Shown here: piece by piece, positions 1 through 6,576 of the stretch
How positions within the stretch are numbered: position 1 is the stretch's first letter
Layout of the letters: each line of letters begins with the position of its first letter
From: Oscillospiraceae bacterium
GTDB lineage: Bacteria; Bacillota_A; Clostridia; Oscillospirales; Oscillospiraceae
Assembly (NCBI GenBank): GCA_016302005.1
Contig: JAEDOK010000079.1
Location: 1-7,992 of the forward strand
Reading direction: 5' to 3'
Length of the DNA stretch: 7,992 bases
Program-made: the position numbers and the translations under genes
Notes under the pieces: model-generated
Database searches by the model: none
The model's input: the letters and a program-made list of their open reading frames with translations, nothing else
Told to the model about the DNA's origin: nothing

Positions 1-242
1 ATATGGTCATCCTCTGGGAGCATATGAGCTGCAAAGCCCTCAACGGTATGCACGGCCAGTTTGAGGAAAAGGCAAGAGAAAAGGGCATCCATCTGGTTTG
101 GGTCACCCACGACCTGTTTGACCCCCGTGTCATTTCCCGTCAGGGGGTTCGAGATCAGATCAACCGCTATATGCGTGCCGTCATGCAGGAGGAGCCTCTG
201 GATCCGTCTCTGGAGATCCTCCATGACGAGCACTCGTGGTAA
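1..242 (+). CDS. 2-hydroxyacyl-CoA dehydratase subunit, C-terminal fragment (5' end outside window)
   Basis: An open frame enters from the left edge and stops with TAA at 240-242, leaving about 80 C-terminal residues. The segment reads MSCKALNG, then a helix, then HLVWVTHDLFDPRVIS and a final helix with RDQINRYM. This is the pattern of the last Rossmann-like portion of HgdB/BcrB-type D-component dehydratase subunits, where a DPR-containing loop precedes a terminal helix. Enzymes of this family remove water from (R)-2-hydroxyacyl-CoA by ketyl-radical chemistry using [4Fe-4S] clusters, in the cytoplasm. The cluster-binding cysteines would lie upstream and cannot be seen. The activase gene follows after 15 nt, which strongly supports the family call. 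The substrate (phenyllactyl, lactyl, 2-hydroxyglutaryl or 2-hydroxyisocaproyl-CoA) cannot be told from this piece. The ATG at position 3 is internal rather than the start. Confidence 0.8.
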   Translation, partial: MVILWEHMSCKALNGMHGQFEEKAREKGIHLVWVTHDLFDPRVISRQGVRDQINRYMRAVMQEEPLDPSLEILHDEHSW

Positions 243-257
243 AAAGGAGGCAATCGT

Positions 258-1052
258 ATGAAGTATTATGGCGGATGTGATTCCGGCAGCACTTACACAA
301 AATGCGTGATCCTTGATGAGAACGGAAAGATGGTGGCGAACGTTACGCTGAGAAGCCGGATCAACGCGGTACTCAGCTGCGAAGCTGCCCTGGATCAGGC
401 GGTCGCACAGGTTCCCGAACTGCATAGTCCCAAGGATCTTGCCTATCTGGTGGGCACAGGCTACGGAAGAAACAAGGTCCCCGCAGCCGACGAGAACATC
501 TCTGAGATCAGCTGTCATGCCATGGGCGTCCATGTGGCGGATCCCAGCGTCAAGGCCATCATCGACATCGGCGGCCAGGACGTCAAAGGCATCGCGGTAG
601 ATAAGGACGGCACGGTGCTGGACTTTGCCATGAATGATAAATGTGCCGCCGGTACCGGACGGTTTTTTGAGGCGATGGCAAGAGCCTTTGAGATGGATCT
701 GACGGAGTTCTCCCGGCTGTCCCTGAAGGCAAAGAATGTGATCCCCATTACCGCGCAGTGTACGGTGTTTGCGGAATCCGAGGTGATCTCTCTGGTAGGC
801 GAGGGGAAGCCCATGGATGAGATCGCCGCAGGTATAGAGCTTTCGGTGGCAAAGCGCTGTTTCGTGATGTCCAAAAAGGCGGGCGCTACGGACCGGATCA
901 CTCTGACGGGGGGATGCGCCAAAAATGACGGCCTGAAAGCCGCCATTGAAAAGGTGCTGAAGCTGAAGGTCATTGATCTCCCTGTTGACCCCCAGTTGAT
1001 CGGCGCTCTGGGTGCGGCAGAATTTGCCCGCCAGAAGGCAATGGCACGCTGA
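258..1052 (+). CDS. 2-hydroxyacyl-CoA dehydratase activase (BadF/BadG/BcrA/BcrD ATPase family)
   Basis: The 264-residue protein has the usual length of HgdC/FldI-type activases. Such proteins form a homodimer bridged by one [4Fe-4S] cluster and couple ATP hydrolysis to a low-potential single-electron transfer into the dehydratase. Visible features are the N-terminal ASKHA phosphate-1 motif (GGCDSGSTYTK, residues 5-15), the second phosphate loop (IDIGGQDVK, 102-110), the cluster motif NDKCAAGTGRF with Cys129, the second ligand Cys168 in AQCTVFAESE, and the adenosine motif TGGCAKN (217-223). The two cysteines match the positions expected for the inter-subunit cluster. The start is set by AAGGAGG at 244-250, 7 nt before ATG. 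It lies 15 nt after the dehydratase subunit and 12 nt before the next gene, so the genes are co-transcribed. Electrons would come from reduced ferredoxin or flavodoxin. The family call is very secure; the substrate of the partner enzyme is unknown. Confidence 0.95.
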   Translation: MKYYGGCDSGSTYTKCVILDENGKMVANVTLRSRINAVLSCEAALDQAVAQVPELHSPKDLAYLVGTGYGRNKVPAADENISEISCHAMGVHVADPSVKAIIDIGGQDVKGIAVDKDGTVLDFAMNDKCAAGTGRFFEAMARAFEMDLTEFSRLSLKAKNVIPITAQCTVFAESEVISLVGEGKPMDEIAAGIELSVAKRCFVMSKKAGATDRITLTGGCAKNDGLKAAIEKVLKLKVIDLPVDPQLIGALGAAEFARQKAMAR

Positions 1053-1064
1053 GGAGGGCTGCTT

Positions 1065-1229
1065 ATGATCGTTCTGAAAATTCTCGCCATTGCGGCGCTG
1101 GTCGTGGTGACCTTTTTCGTGGTCACGTTTGTTGTTTACTTCTTCAATCTGGATATGAAGCTCACGGCAGCGCTGGAGCCTCTGTTCCTGAAACACTATG
1201 ACAAGATCAAGCGGGATAAGCACCTGTGA
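1065..1229 (+). CDS. Small single-pass membrane protein (54 aa)
   Basis: A short reading frame of 54 codons, MIVLKILAIAALVVV... to ...KIKRDKHL, fills the gap between the activase and the next gene. Its Shine-Dalgarno GAGGAGGG (1051-1058) overlaps the activase stop and sits 6 nt before ATG. Residues 2-27 form one hydrophobic helix rich in V, F, A and L. Residues 28-54 are amphipathic and basic (HYDKIKRDKHL), so an N-out/C-in anchor is likely. The TGA at 1227-1229 shares a base with the ATG of the next gene, indicating translational coupling. The protein is not recognised as a named family. The packing, good ribosome site and coding-like composition argue for a real gene. A role in tethering the dehydratase/activase or the downstream protein to the membrane is a guess from position only. 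Confidence 0.75.
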   Translation: MIVLKILAIAALVVVTFFVVTFVVYFFNLDMKLTAALEPLFLKHYDKIKRDKHL

Positions 1230-1960
1230 TGAAACTGTATGATCCGATTATTTCCCGCATTTTGTCGCTTTGCCGGCAGGCATCGGTCAGGGAGCTGCCG
1301 GTCTGCGATGTGGATTGGCGGGATCTGGGCAAGGAGAATCTGATCTTCCGGCAGGACATGGCGTATGAGCTGGGAGGAAATGGCGACCGCTTATTCGCAT
1401 TGGGCGCAACCGCGGTAACGGATGACCCCGCTTTGGTGACGGAAGATGAGATCGTGCTGATCGGCAAGGATCTGCCGGAGCTAACAGCGGATACCTCCTA
1501 CGCCCGGATCGCGCTGGTTCGGGTAGCGCCGGATACCCTGGGCGAGGGAAATGCACTGTACAACGCGGTAAAACAGATGGAGTTTGTCCGTTATCATACG
1601 AGTCCTGAGGGCTTCATGACCCGCGTTTCTCTGATCAACGGCACAGAGAGCGCCCGCGTCAGCAAGCGGGCGCTGGAGAAAGGCCTGACCTTCACGAAAG
1701 TGGGCAACCTGATGCTGCGGCAATTCCACAAAAATGCGCGGATCGTCAGCGTGAAGCTGATTTTTATTACAGACCCCACTTTCCCGTTTCCTGCGCTGAA
1801 GGATGCAGTCCGTGAGACAGAGAAAATCACAAAGGCGATGGATCATATCCTGAAAAACGGCATGACGGACTGCGACAGATGTAGTCTCCAGAAGGTCTGC
1901 GAAGAAGTGGAAGGCATGAAAGCGCTCCACTTCAACATGACAAATCAGATAGAGAACTGA
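1229..1960 (+). CDS. Acetyl-CoA synthase beta (AcsB/CdhC)-like protein, stand-alone
   Basis: The protein has 243 residues from the ATG at 1229, coupled to the preceding stop (TGATG). A GTG one codon earlier (1226) would add a single residue. I do not know a named family of this size, but the sequence resembles the middle of acetyl-CoA synthase beta. YELGG (47-51) and DEIVLIGKDLPEL (73-85) recall the AcsB motif around an I-G-P-D-I loop. ARVSKRALEKGLTFTKVGNLML (142-163) recalls the conserved R-x-S/G-K-x-A-x-x-K-G-x-x-x-x-x-I-G segment. Cys215-x2-Cys218-x5-Cys224 lies where AcsB has the first cysteines of its A-cluster. There is no fourth cysteine after Cys224 and no Cys-Gly-Cys motif, so a complete Ni-Ni-[4Fe-4S] A-cluster is not expected. 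An Fe-S or metal site on three cysteines is possible. Its place next to the activase suggests a role in dehydratase electron transfer, CoA-ester binding or maturation (inference). Confidence 0.6.
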   Translation: MKLYDPIISRILSLCRQASVRELPVCDVDWRDLGKENLIFRQDMAYELGGNGDRLFALGATAVTDDPALVTEDEIVLIGKDLPELTADTSYARIALVRVAPDTLGEGNALYNAVKQMEFVRYHTSPEGFMTRVSLINGTESARVSKRALEKGLTFTKVGNLMLRQFHKNARIVSVKLIFITDPTFPFPALKDAVRETEKITKAMDHILKNGMTDCDRCSLQKVCEEVEGMKALHFNMTNQIEN

Positions 1961-1975
1961 CCCTTGATGAAAAAG

Positions 1976-2014
1976 CAACAGGCTTCTGCCGGCATCGCAG
2001 AAGCCTGTTGTTTT
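1976..2014 (+). terminator. Intrinsic terminator of the dehydratase operon
   Basis: A perfect 14-bp inverted repeat (arms 1976-1989 and 1997-2010, loop CGGCATC) is followed by TTTTA and lies 15 nt after the last stop codon. A run of A's before the left arm (1970-1974) gives a short U-tract on the other strand too, so it may also stop transcripts of the convergent trxB operon. From 2015 to 2080 no further signal was seen. Confidence 0.9.
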
Positions 2015-2080
2015 ATTTGGAGCAAATGATGAAAAAAGCTGAGGGGCACTGTCAAAAGAAGCAGCAGCGCAATAGAATGC

Positions 2081-2160
2081 ACCACTCATTACCACTCATA
2101 TGCGCTCAATAACGAACAAAACCGATCATAAACGCGCAAGAACGATCAAATCCGATCAAG
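2081..2160. repeat. Array of eight degenerate 10-bp units with fixed CA (and CG) positions
   Basis: Cut into tens from 2081, every one of eight consecutive units has CA at positions 7-8, and the last six (2101-2160) also have CG at positions 3-4. The consensus of the last six is roughly aaCGatCAaa. The first two units are near-identical (ACCACTCATT and ACCACTCATA). The pattern fades after 2160. It overlaps the last five codons of trxB and fills most of the gap between two convergent operons. A 10-bp period places the fixed dinucleotides on one face of the helix. It could be a phased protein-binding element, a slipped tandem repeat or chance; no family is recognised. Confidence 0.45.
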
Positions 2161-3051
2161 ATAGCGACAGGCGTTCAGAGCAGCGGCTGCGCCGTCAGAG
2201 ATCGCGGTTGCGACCTGACGGTAGGTTTTGGTTCGGCAGTCGCCCGCGACAAAGACACCGGGCGTTCTCGTTTCGCCGGATTCCCCGGCTACGATATAGC
2301 CCGCGCGGTCCAGTTCCGCAACCTCGGCAAAAGCGCCGTTATCCGGGGCCGTGCCAATGGCGAGAAATGCACCGTCGACCGCGAGGCGGGACGTTTCGTT
2401 CGTCTCCGTGTTCAGGAGCTGCAGGGCAGTCAGTGCATTCTCCCCCTCGTAGCCGGTGACGACCGTTTGGTAGAGGTAATCTATGTTGCTTTTTGCCGCA
2501 AGGGAGCGGATCATCTTCTCTTCGCCGGTCAGAAACGCGAGATTCTGCACAACGGTCACGCGGGAGCAGACCTCGGAGAGAAGGGCGATCTCCTGAAGGG
2601 CAGTGTTGCCGCCGCCGACAACAGCGACGTGCTGCCCCTGGTAGAAGGCGCCGTCACAGACCGCGCAGAAGGAGATGCCGTTGCCGATCAATTGCTCTTC
2701 GTTCGGCAGATGGAGCCTGCGGTGCTTTGCACCGGCGGCAATAATCACGCTTCGCGCCTCATAGCAGCCTGATTCACCGACGACGGTCTTGATTTCGCCG
2801 TCACGGATGTCGACAACGGTATCCATGTCGATGTCCGCGCCCAGCGCCAGCGCCTGCTCCAGCATCCGCTGGGCAAGCTCGTTGCCGCTGATCTCCTGAA
2901 AGCCGGGGTAATTTTCAAGCTTCGGGGAGAACGTGATCTGACCGCCGAAGGTGTCCTTTTCCAGCACGAGGACGGACTTTCCTGCGCGGCGGGCGTAGAT
3001 CGCGGCGGTGAGACCGGCGGGACCCGCGCCGACAATAAGAATATCGTACAT
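2146..3051 (-). CDS. trxB: Thioredoxin reductase (low-molecular-weight flavoprotein)
   Basis: The 301-residue protein is typical of bacterial TrxB, which passes electrons from a nicotinamide cofactor through FAD and a redox disulfide to thioredoxin in the cytosol. The first FAD motif is GAGPAG (8-13). The active-site pair is Cys129/Cys132 in SFCAVCDGAFY. The second nucleotide fold has GGGNTA (146-151). The C-terminal FAD motif is TPGVFVAGDCR (263-273). The start is the ATG whose complement is at 3049-3051, with GGAG 8 nt upstream; the open frame continues further upstream but there overlaps the preceding gene and matches nothing. It lies 19 nt behind the zinc-ribbon gene, in the same operon. 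Unusually, the HRRxxxR motif that binds the NADPH 2'-phosphate in E. coli TrxB is replaced by QNLAFLT (169-175), with no arginine, so cofactor preference may differ. The TrxB family call is firm. Confidence 0.93.
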   Translation of the reverse strand: MYDILIVGAGPAGLTAAIYARRAGKSVLVLEKDTFGGQITFSPKLENYPGFQEISGNELAQRMLEQALALGADIDMDTVVDIRDGEIKTVVGESGCYEARSVIIAAGAKHRRLHLPNEEQLIGNGISFCAVCDGAFYQGQHVAVVGGGNTALQEIALLSEVCSRVTVVQNLAFLTGEEKMIRSLAAKSNIDYLYQTVVTGYEGENALTALQLLNTETNETSRLAVDGAFLAIGTAPDNGAFAEVAELDRAGYIVAGESGETRTPGVFVAGDCRTKTYRQVATAISDGAAAALNACRYLDRI

Positions 3052-3070
3052 AGCAATTTCTCCGGAGGAA

Positions 3071-4051
3071 TTATTCTGTGATGATAACAAGAACGTTGAA
3101 TTCAGGCAGCGAACCGTCCTCGACTGCAAAGTTGAGGACTGTGATACCGGGTTGCTCTGCCTTGATCGTGAAATCGACACCCTCTTCGCCCCAACTGTCG
3201 GACATGATTTGCAGGTCGGCGCACGAGTTGCTGCGATACCAAGTGATTGTTTTCCCGTTAAAAGCGGTTTTGAGATGCCCTTGGAATGTAGAACTGCCGG
3301 AAAGGCTTAAGGTGACTACCGCGCTGTTGACGCCGTATGTGTTGTCTCCGCCGAAGCTGCCATAGCCCGCATAGGTTACGATATCGTCATAATAGGTTTT
3401 ATACACATGCTCCGCGGCATTCTGCTCCGCCAGAGCGGCAAGTTCCTCGTCCTTTGCGGCGAGCTCCTGCTCCTTCTCGGCAAGGGCCTGATCCTTCTGT
3501 GCAAGCGCCTGATTTTTCTCGGCGAGCTCCTGTTCCTTGCCGGCAAGCGCTTGGTCCTTTTCGGACAGCTTTGCGTCCATGTCTGCTTTAACGCTTGCAA
3601 GCTCCCGGGTGAGCTCGTCACGTTCCTCTGTGAGCTTCGCGTATTCCTGATAGACAAAGAAACCGGCAACGGCTATACCAATAACCAGCACACCGACGAT
3701 CAGCCACGGCAGAAGCTTCCCAAAGGTTCCGCGCTTTTCCTTCTTCGGCTTTGCGGGAGGATCAGAAGGCATCTGCTGCGGAACGTAACCCTGTGCCGCC
3801 GGCCATTGTGCGCTCTGCGCGGCAGGCGCCTCCTGGACAGGCGTTTCAGCGACAGGTGTTTCTTCGGCAAGGGGTTCTGCGACGGGCGTGTCTGCGACAG
3901 GTTCCTCTTTCACAGGCTGCTCAAGGTGCTGCTCGGAGAAAAGTGGTGCTGCGTATGCGGAGTCGGTTTCAGGTGCTGCGAGTGCAGTGCCGCAACTGGT
4001 GCAAAACTTGTTGCCGTCTGCACTTTGTGTACCGCAATTCGGACAAACCAT
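3071..4051 (-). CDS. Zinc-ribbon, single-pass membrane protein with heptad coiled coil and C-terminal beta domain
   Basis: The 326-residue protein has five parts. A zinc ribbon (residues 1-22) has Cys3, Cys6, Cys17 and Cys20 as CxxC-x10-CxxC. A Pro/Ala/Glu-rich linker (about 25-108) carries PVAE-like repeats and a basic KPKKEKR patch. One transmembrane helix spans about 113-134. A long charged coiled coil (136-212) contains six exact heptads. A glycine- and valine-rich C-terminal domain (about 213-326) ends in a pattern like bacterial Ig-like folds (PGITVLNFAVEDGS). The zinc ribbon is predicted cytoplasmic and the coiled coil plus beta domain outside. No family name is assigned; this architecture is common among Firmicute 'zinc-ribbon domain-containing' proteins of unknown function. 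The start has GGAG 8 nt upstream (4060-4063), and its own promoter lies about 30 nt upstream. It is first gene of an operon with trxB, which hints at redox or envelope-thiol homeostasis (weak inference). Confidence 0.85.
   Translation of the reverse strand: MVCPNCGTQSADGNKFCTSCGTALAAPETDSAYAAPLFSEQHLEQPVKEEPVADTPVAEPLAEETPVAETPVQEAPAAQSAQWPAAQGYVPQQMPSDPPAKPKKEKRGTFGKLLPWLIVGVLVIGIAVAGFFVYQEYAKLTEERDELTRELASVKADMDAKLSEKDQALAGKEQELAEKNQALAQKDQALAEKEQELAAKDEELAALAEQNAAEHVYKTYYDDIVTYAGYGSFGGDNTYGVNSAVVTLSLSGSSTFQGHLKTAFNGKTITWYRSNSCADLQIMSDSWGEEGVDFTIKAEQPGITVLNFAVEDGSLPEFNVLVIITE
3437..3562 (-). repeat. Six 21-bp tandem repeats encoding heptads of a coiled coil
   Basis: Residues 164-205 of the zinc-ribbon protein are six successive seven-residue units of the form x-K-(D/E/N)-(Q/E)-(A/E)-L-A, for example EKDQALA, GKEQELA and EKNQALA. 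At DNA level this is a diverged 21-bp tandem repeat. Leu and Ala at fixed heptad positions give one hydrophobic stripe on an otherwise highly charged helix. Unit number may vary between strains by slippage (inference). Confidence 0.85.
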
Positions 4052-4083
4052 TGTGATTGCTCCTTCCTTTTTGAACTAAAAGT

Positions 4084-4112
4084 ATTATAACATTTGTTTT
4101 TGCGGAAGTCTA
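4084..4112 (-). promoter_or_regulatory. Promoter of the zinc-ribbon-trxB operon
   Basis: Reading leftward, TAGACT (-35, 4107-4112; 4 of 6 matches to TTGACA) is followed after exactly 17 bp by a perfect TATAAT (-10, 4084-4089). The -10 is preceded by TGT, an extended -10. The predicted start is near 4077, giving a leader of about 26 nt. The -35 lies only 2 bp beyond the U-tract of the nrdD terminator, so the two operons are packed tightly but separated. Confidence 0.85.
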
Positions 4113-4114
4113 CC

Positions 4115-4160
4115 AAAAACTGCTTTCAGCGTGACAAACGAAGTCCGCCACGCTGAAAGT
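4115..4160 (-). terminator. Intrinsic terminator of nrdG-nrdD
   Basis: A perfect 11-bp inverted repeat (arms 4149-4159 and 4123-4133, 15-nt loop) begins 14 nt after the nrdD stop. On the minus strand it is followed by CAG and five T's (4119-4115). It has the expected position and orientation for ending the nrd transcript just before the next promoter. Confidence 0.82.
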
Positions 4161-4173
4161 AATTGCTCAGGAT

Positions 4174-6558
4174 CTATTTGGTACAGCGCTCTGCAAAGGC
4201 GCGGATGTTCGACGGATTCTCAACGCGGTCGACCTCCTGCTCGCCGTCGAGCACAAGGAGGGTCGGGGCCTGACGCACGCCGAACTTGCGCGCAGCTTCC
4301 GGATCGACGTCGACGATGACCGTCTCATAGGCAAGTCCCGCGTCGGAGAGGAACTTTTTCGCCATAACGCATTTCGGGCAGGTGCTGGTCGTGAAGAGGA
4401 CGAGCTTGCCCTGCGCATCCTGCTGCACGGGTGCTTCGCACGCGCAAGCGCTGTCGCTGACCGCCTGACCGAAGCGGCGATCCATGGAAACGCCGATGTC
4501 GTAGACCTTGCGATCCTTGAATTCCTGCGCCTTGCCGTCGTTGAAGTTCTGCACCGGGCGGTAATAGCCGGTGATGCGGCTGTAGACCTCGGTCGTCTTG
4601 CCGCAGATCGGGCAGGTATACTGCTCGCCGACGAGATAGCCGTGCTCGCGGCAGACGGAATAGGTCGGCGAGAGGGTGTAATAGGGAAGACGGTAGTTTT
4701 CCGCGATCTTGCGCACGAGATTTGCCGCGGCCTTCCAGTCCGGCAGCTTCTCGCCGAGGAAGGCGTGGAAGACCGTGCCGGAGGTGTAGAGCGTTTGCAG
4801 CTCGTCCTGCACGTCGAGCGCGGAGAAGATGTCCTCGGTATAGCCGACGGGCAGATGGGAGGAGTTGGTATAGTACGGCGTCTCACCCTCCTTGGCGGCG
4901 GTGATGATGTCGGGGTAGTCTTTCTTGTCGTGTTTGGCAAGACGGTAGGTGGTGGACTCGGCAGGCGTCGCCTCAAGGTTGTACAGGTCGCCGTACTGCT
5001 CCTGATAGTCGGACAGACGCTCGCGCATATGGTTGAGGACCTCAATGGTGAAATCCTGCGTCTCTTTATGCGTCATGTCCTTGCGCAGCCACTTCGCGTT
5101 CAGGCCGACCTCGTTCATGCCGATCAGACCGAGGGTGGAGAAGTGGTTATCGAACGTGCCGAGATAGCGCTTGGTGTAGGGGTAGAGGCCCTCCGCCATC
5201 AGGCGCGTGATGACCGTGCGCTTGATCTTCAGGCTGCGGGCGGCAATGTCCATCAGGTGGTCGAGCCGCTTGTAGAATTCCTCGGGCGTTGCAGAGAGGT
5301 AGGCGATCTTCGGCATATTGATCGTCACGACGCCGACCGAGCCGGTGGACTCGCCGCTGCCGAAGAAGCCGCCGGACTTTTTGCGCAGCTCGCGCAGGTC
5401 AAGACGCAGACGGCAGCACATCGAGCGCACGTCGCTCGGCTGCATATCGCTGTTGACGTAGTTGGAGAAATAGGGCGTGCCGTACTTCGCGGTCATCTCG
5501 AAGAGCAGCTTGTTGTTCTCCGTCTCCGACCAGTCGAAGTCGCGGGTGATGGAATAGGTGGGGATGGGGTACTGGAAGCCGCGGCCGTTGGCGTCGCCCT
5601 CGATCATGACCTCGATGAAGGCGCGGTTGACCATGTCCATCTCTTTTTTGCAGTCCTTATACTTGAAGGGCATCTCCTTGCCGCCGACGATGGCGGGCAG
5701 CTCGGCCATGTCGTCCGGGACGGTCCAGTCGAGGGTGATGTTGGAGAACGGTGCCTGCGTGCCCCAGCGGGAGGGCGTATTCACGCCGTAGACGAAGGAT
5801 TCGACGCACTTTTTCACCTGATCGAAGGTAAGGTTGTCCACCTTGACGAAGGGTGCAAGATAGGTGTCGAACGAGGAGAAGGCCTGTGCACCCGCCCATT
5901 CGTTCTGCATGATGCCGAGGAAGTTGACCATCTGGTTGCACAGCGAGGAAAGATGCTTCGCGGGCGCTGAGGTGATCTTGCCGGGCACGCCGCCCAAGCC
6001 CTCCTGAATGAGCTGGCGCAGCGACCAGCCGGCGCAGTAGCCCGTCAGCATGGACATATCATGGATGTGCAGGTCGCAGTTTTTGTGCGCGTTGGCGATC
6101 TCGTCGTCATAGATCTCGCTGAGCCAGTAGTTGGCGGTGATCGCGCCGGAGTTGGAGAGGATCAGGCCGCCGACGGAGTAGGTGACGGTAGAATTTTCCT
6201 TCACGCGCCAGTCCTGCTCCTTGACATAGCTGTCCACCAGCTCCTTATAATCAAGCAGCGTGGATTTCATGTTGCGCAGCTTTTCGCGCTGGCGGCGGTA
6301 AAGGATATATGCCTTTGCCACATCGTCATAGCCGGCGCGGATGAGGACGGATTCAACGCTGTCCTGAATGTCCTCGACGGCGATCTTGCTGTCTTTGATC
6401 TTCGGCTCGAAATCTGCCGTGACCTTCAGCGCAAGGAAGTCGATCACACTGTCGTTGTACTGCTTCTCCTGCGCGTCGAACGCCTTGCGGATGGCTGCGG
6501 CGATCTTGCCAAGGTCGAAATCCACGACCTTATCATTTCGCTTTACTACCTGATACAT
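4174..6558 (-). CDS. nrdD: Anaerobic (class III) ribonucleoside-triphosphate reductase with fused C-terminal glutaredoxin-like domain
   Basis: NrdD makes dNTPs from NTPs without oxygen, using a glycyl radical. The 794 residues are longer than a plain NrdD. Residues 3-95 are an ATP-cone (VVKRNDKVVDFDLGKIAAAI...) for allosteric overall-activity control. The catalytic barrel follows, with Cys161 in NCDLHIHD and the Cys381-Cys382 pair in SMCCRLRLD, the likely radical-relay cysteines. A zinc-type knuckle has Cys636, His639, Cys649 and Cys652. The glycyl-radical loop is RITGYYRPVQ with Gly664. After a linker containing Cys705-Ala-Cys707 comes a thioredoxin-fold domain (about 718-794) with active-site CPKC (727-730) and cis-Pro765 in QAPT. 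This suggests disulfide-based rather than formate-based reduction (inference). GAGGAG lies 8 nt before the ATG, and nrdG is 18 nt upstream. The gene ends at a strong terminator. The core assignment is certain; the domain's role as built-in reductant is inferred. Confidence 0.97.
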   Translation of the reverse strand: MYQVVKRNDKVVDFDLGKIAAAIRKAFDAQEKQYNDSVIDFLALKVTADFEPKIKDSKIAVEDIQDSVESVLIRAGYDDVAKAYILYRRQREKLRNMKSTLLDYKELVDSYVKEQDWRVKENSTVTYSVGGLILSNSGAITANYWLSEIYDDEIANAHKNCDLHIHDMSMLTGYCAGWSLRQLIQEGLGGVPGKITSAPAKHLSSLCNQMVNFLGIMQNEWAGAQAFSSFDTYLAPFVKVDNLTFDQVKKCVESFVYGVNTPSRWGTQAPFSNITLDWTVPDDMAELPAIVGGKEMPFKYKDCKKEMDMVNRAFIEVMIEGDANGRGFQYPIPTYSITRDFDWSETENNKLLFEMTAKYGTPYFSNYVNSDMQPSDVRSMCCRLRLDLRELRKKSGGFFGSGESTGSVGVVTINMPKIAYLSATPEEFYKRLDHLMDIAARSLKIKRTVITRLMAEGLYPYTKRYLGTFDNHFSTLGLIGMNEVGLNAKWLRKDMTHKETQDFTIEVLNHMRERLSDYQEQYGDLYNLEATPAESTTYRLAKHDKKDYPDIITAAKEGETPYYTNSSHLPVGYTEDIFSALDVQDELQTLYTSGTVFHAFLGEKLPDWKAAANLVRKIAENYRLPYYTLSPTYSVCREHGYLVGEQYTCPICGKTTEVYSRITGYYRPVQNFNDGKAQEFKDRKVYDIGVSMDRRFGQAVSDSACACEAPVQQDAQGKLVLFTTSTCPKCVMAKKFLSDAGLAYETVIVDVDPEAARKFGVRQAPTLLVLDGEQEVDRVENPSNIRAFAERCTK

Positions 6559-6576
6559 GATGAAATCTCCTCTTTT

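Noticed and set aside
1649..1674. Perfect 9-bp GC-rich inverted repeat with 8-nt loop.
   Set aside because: It lies inside the AcsB-like coding sequence, encodes ordinary conserved-looking residues and has no T-tract, so it is not called a terminator.
4642..5970. Long plus-strand open frame (442 codons) opposite nrdD.
   Set aside because: It is antisense to a certain gene, has composition typical of a complementary-strand shadow in high-GC DNA and matches no family.
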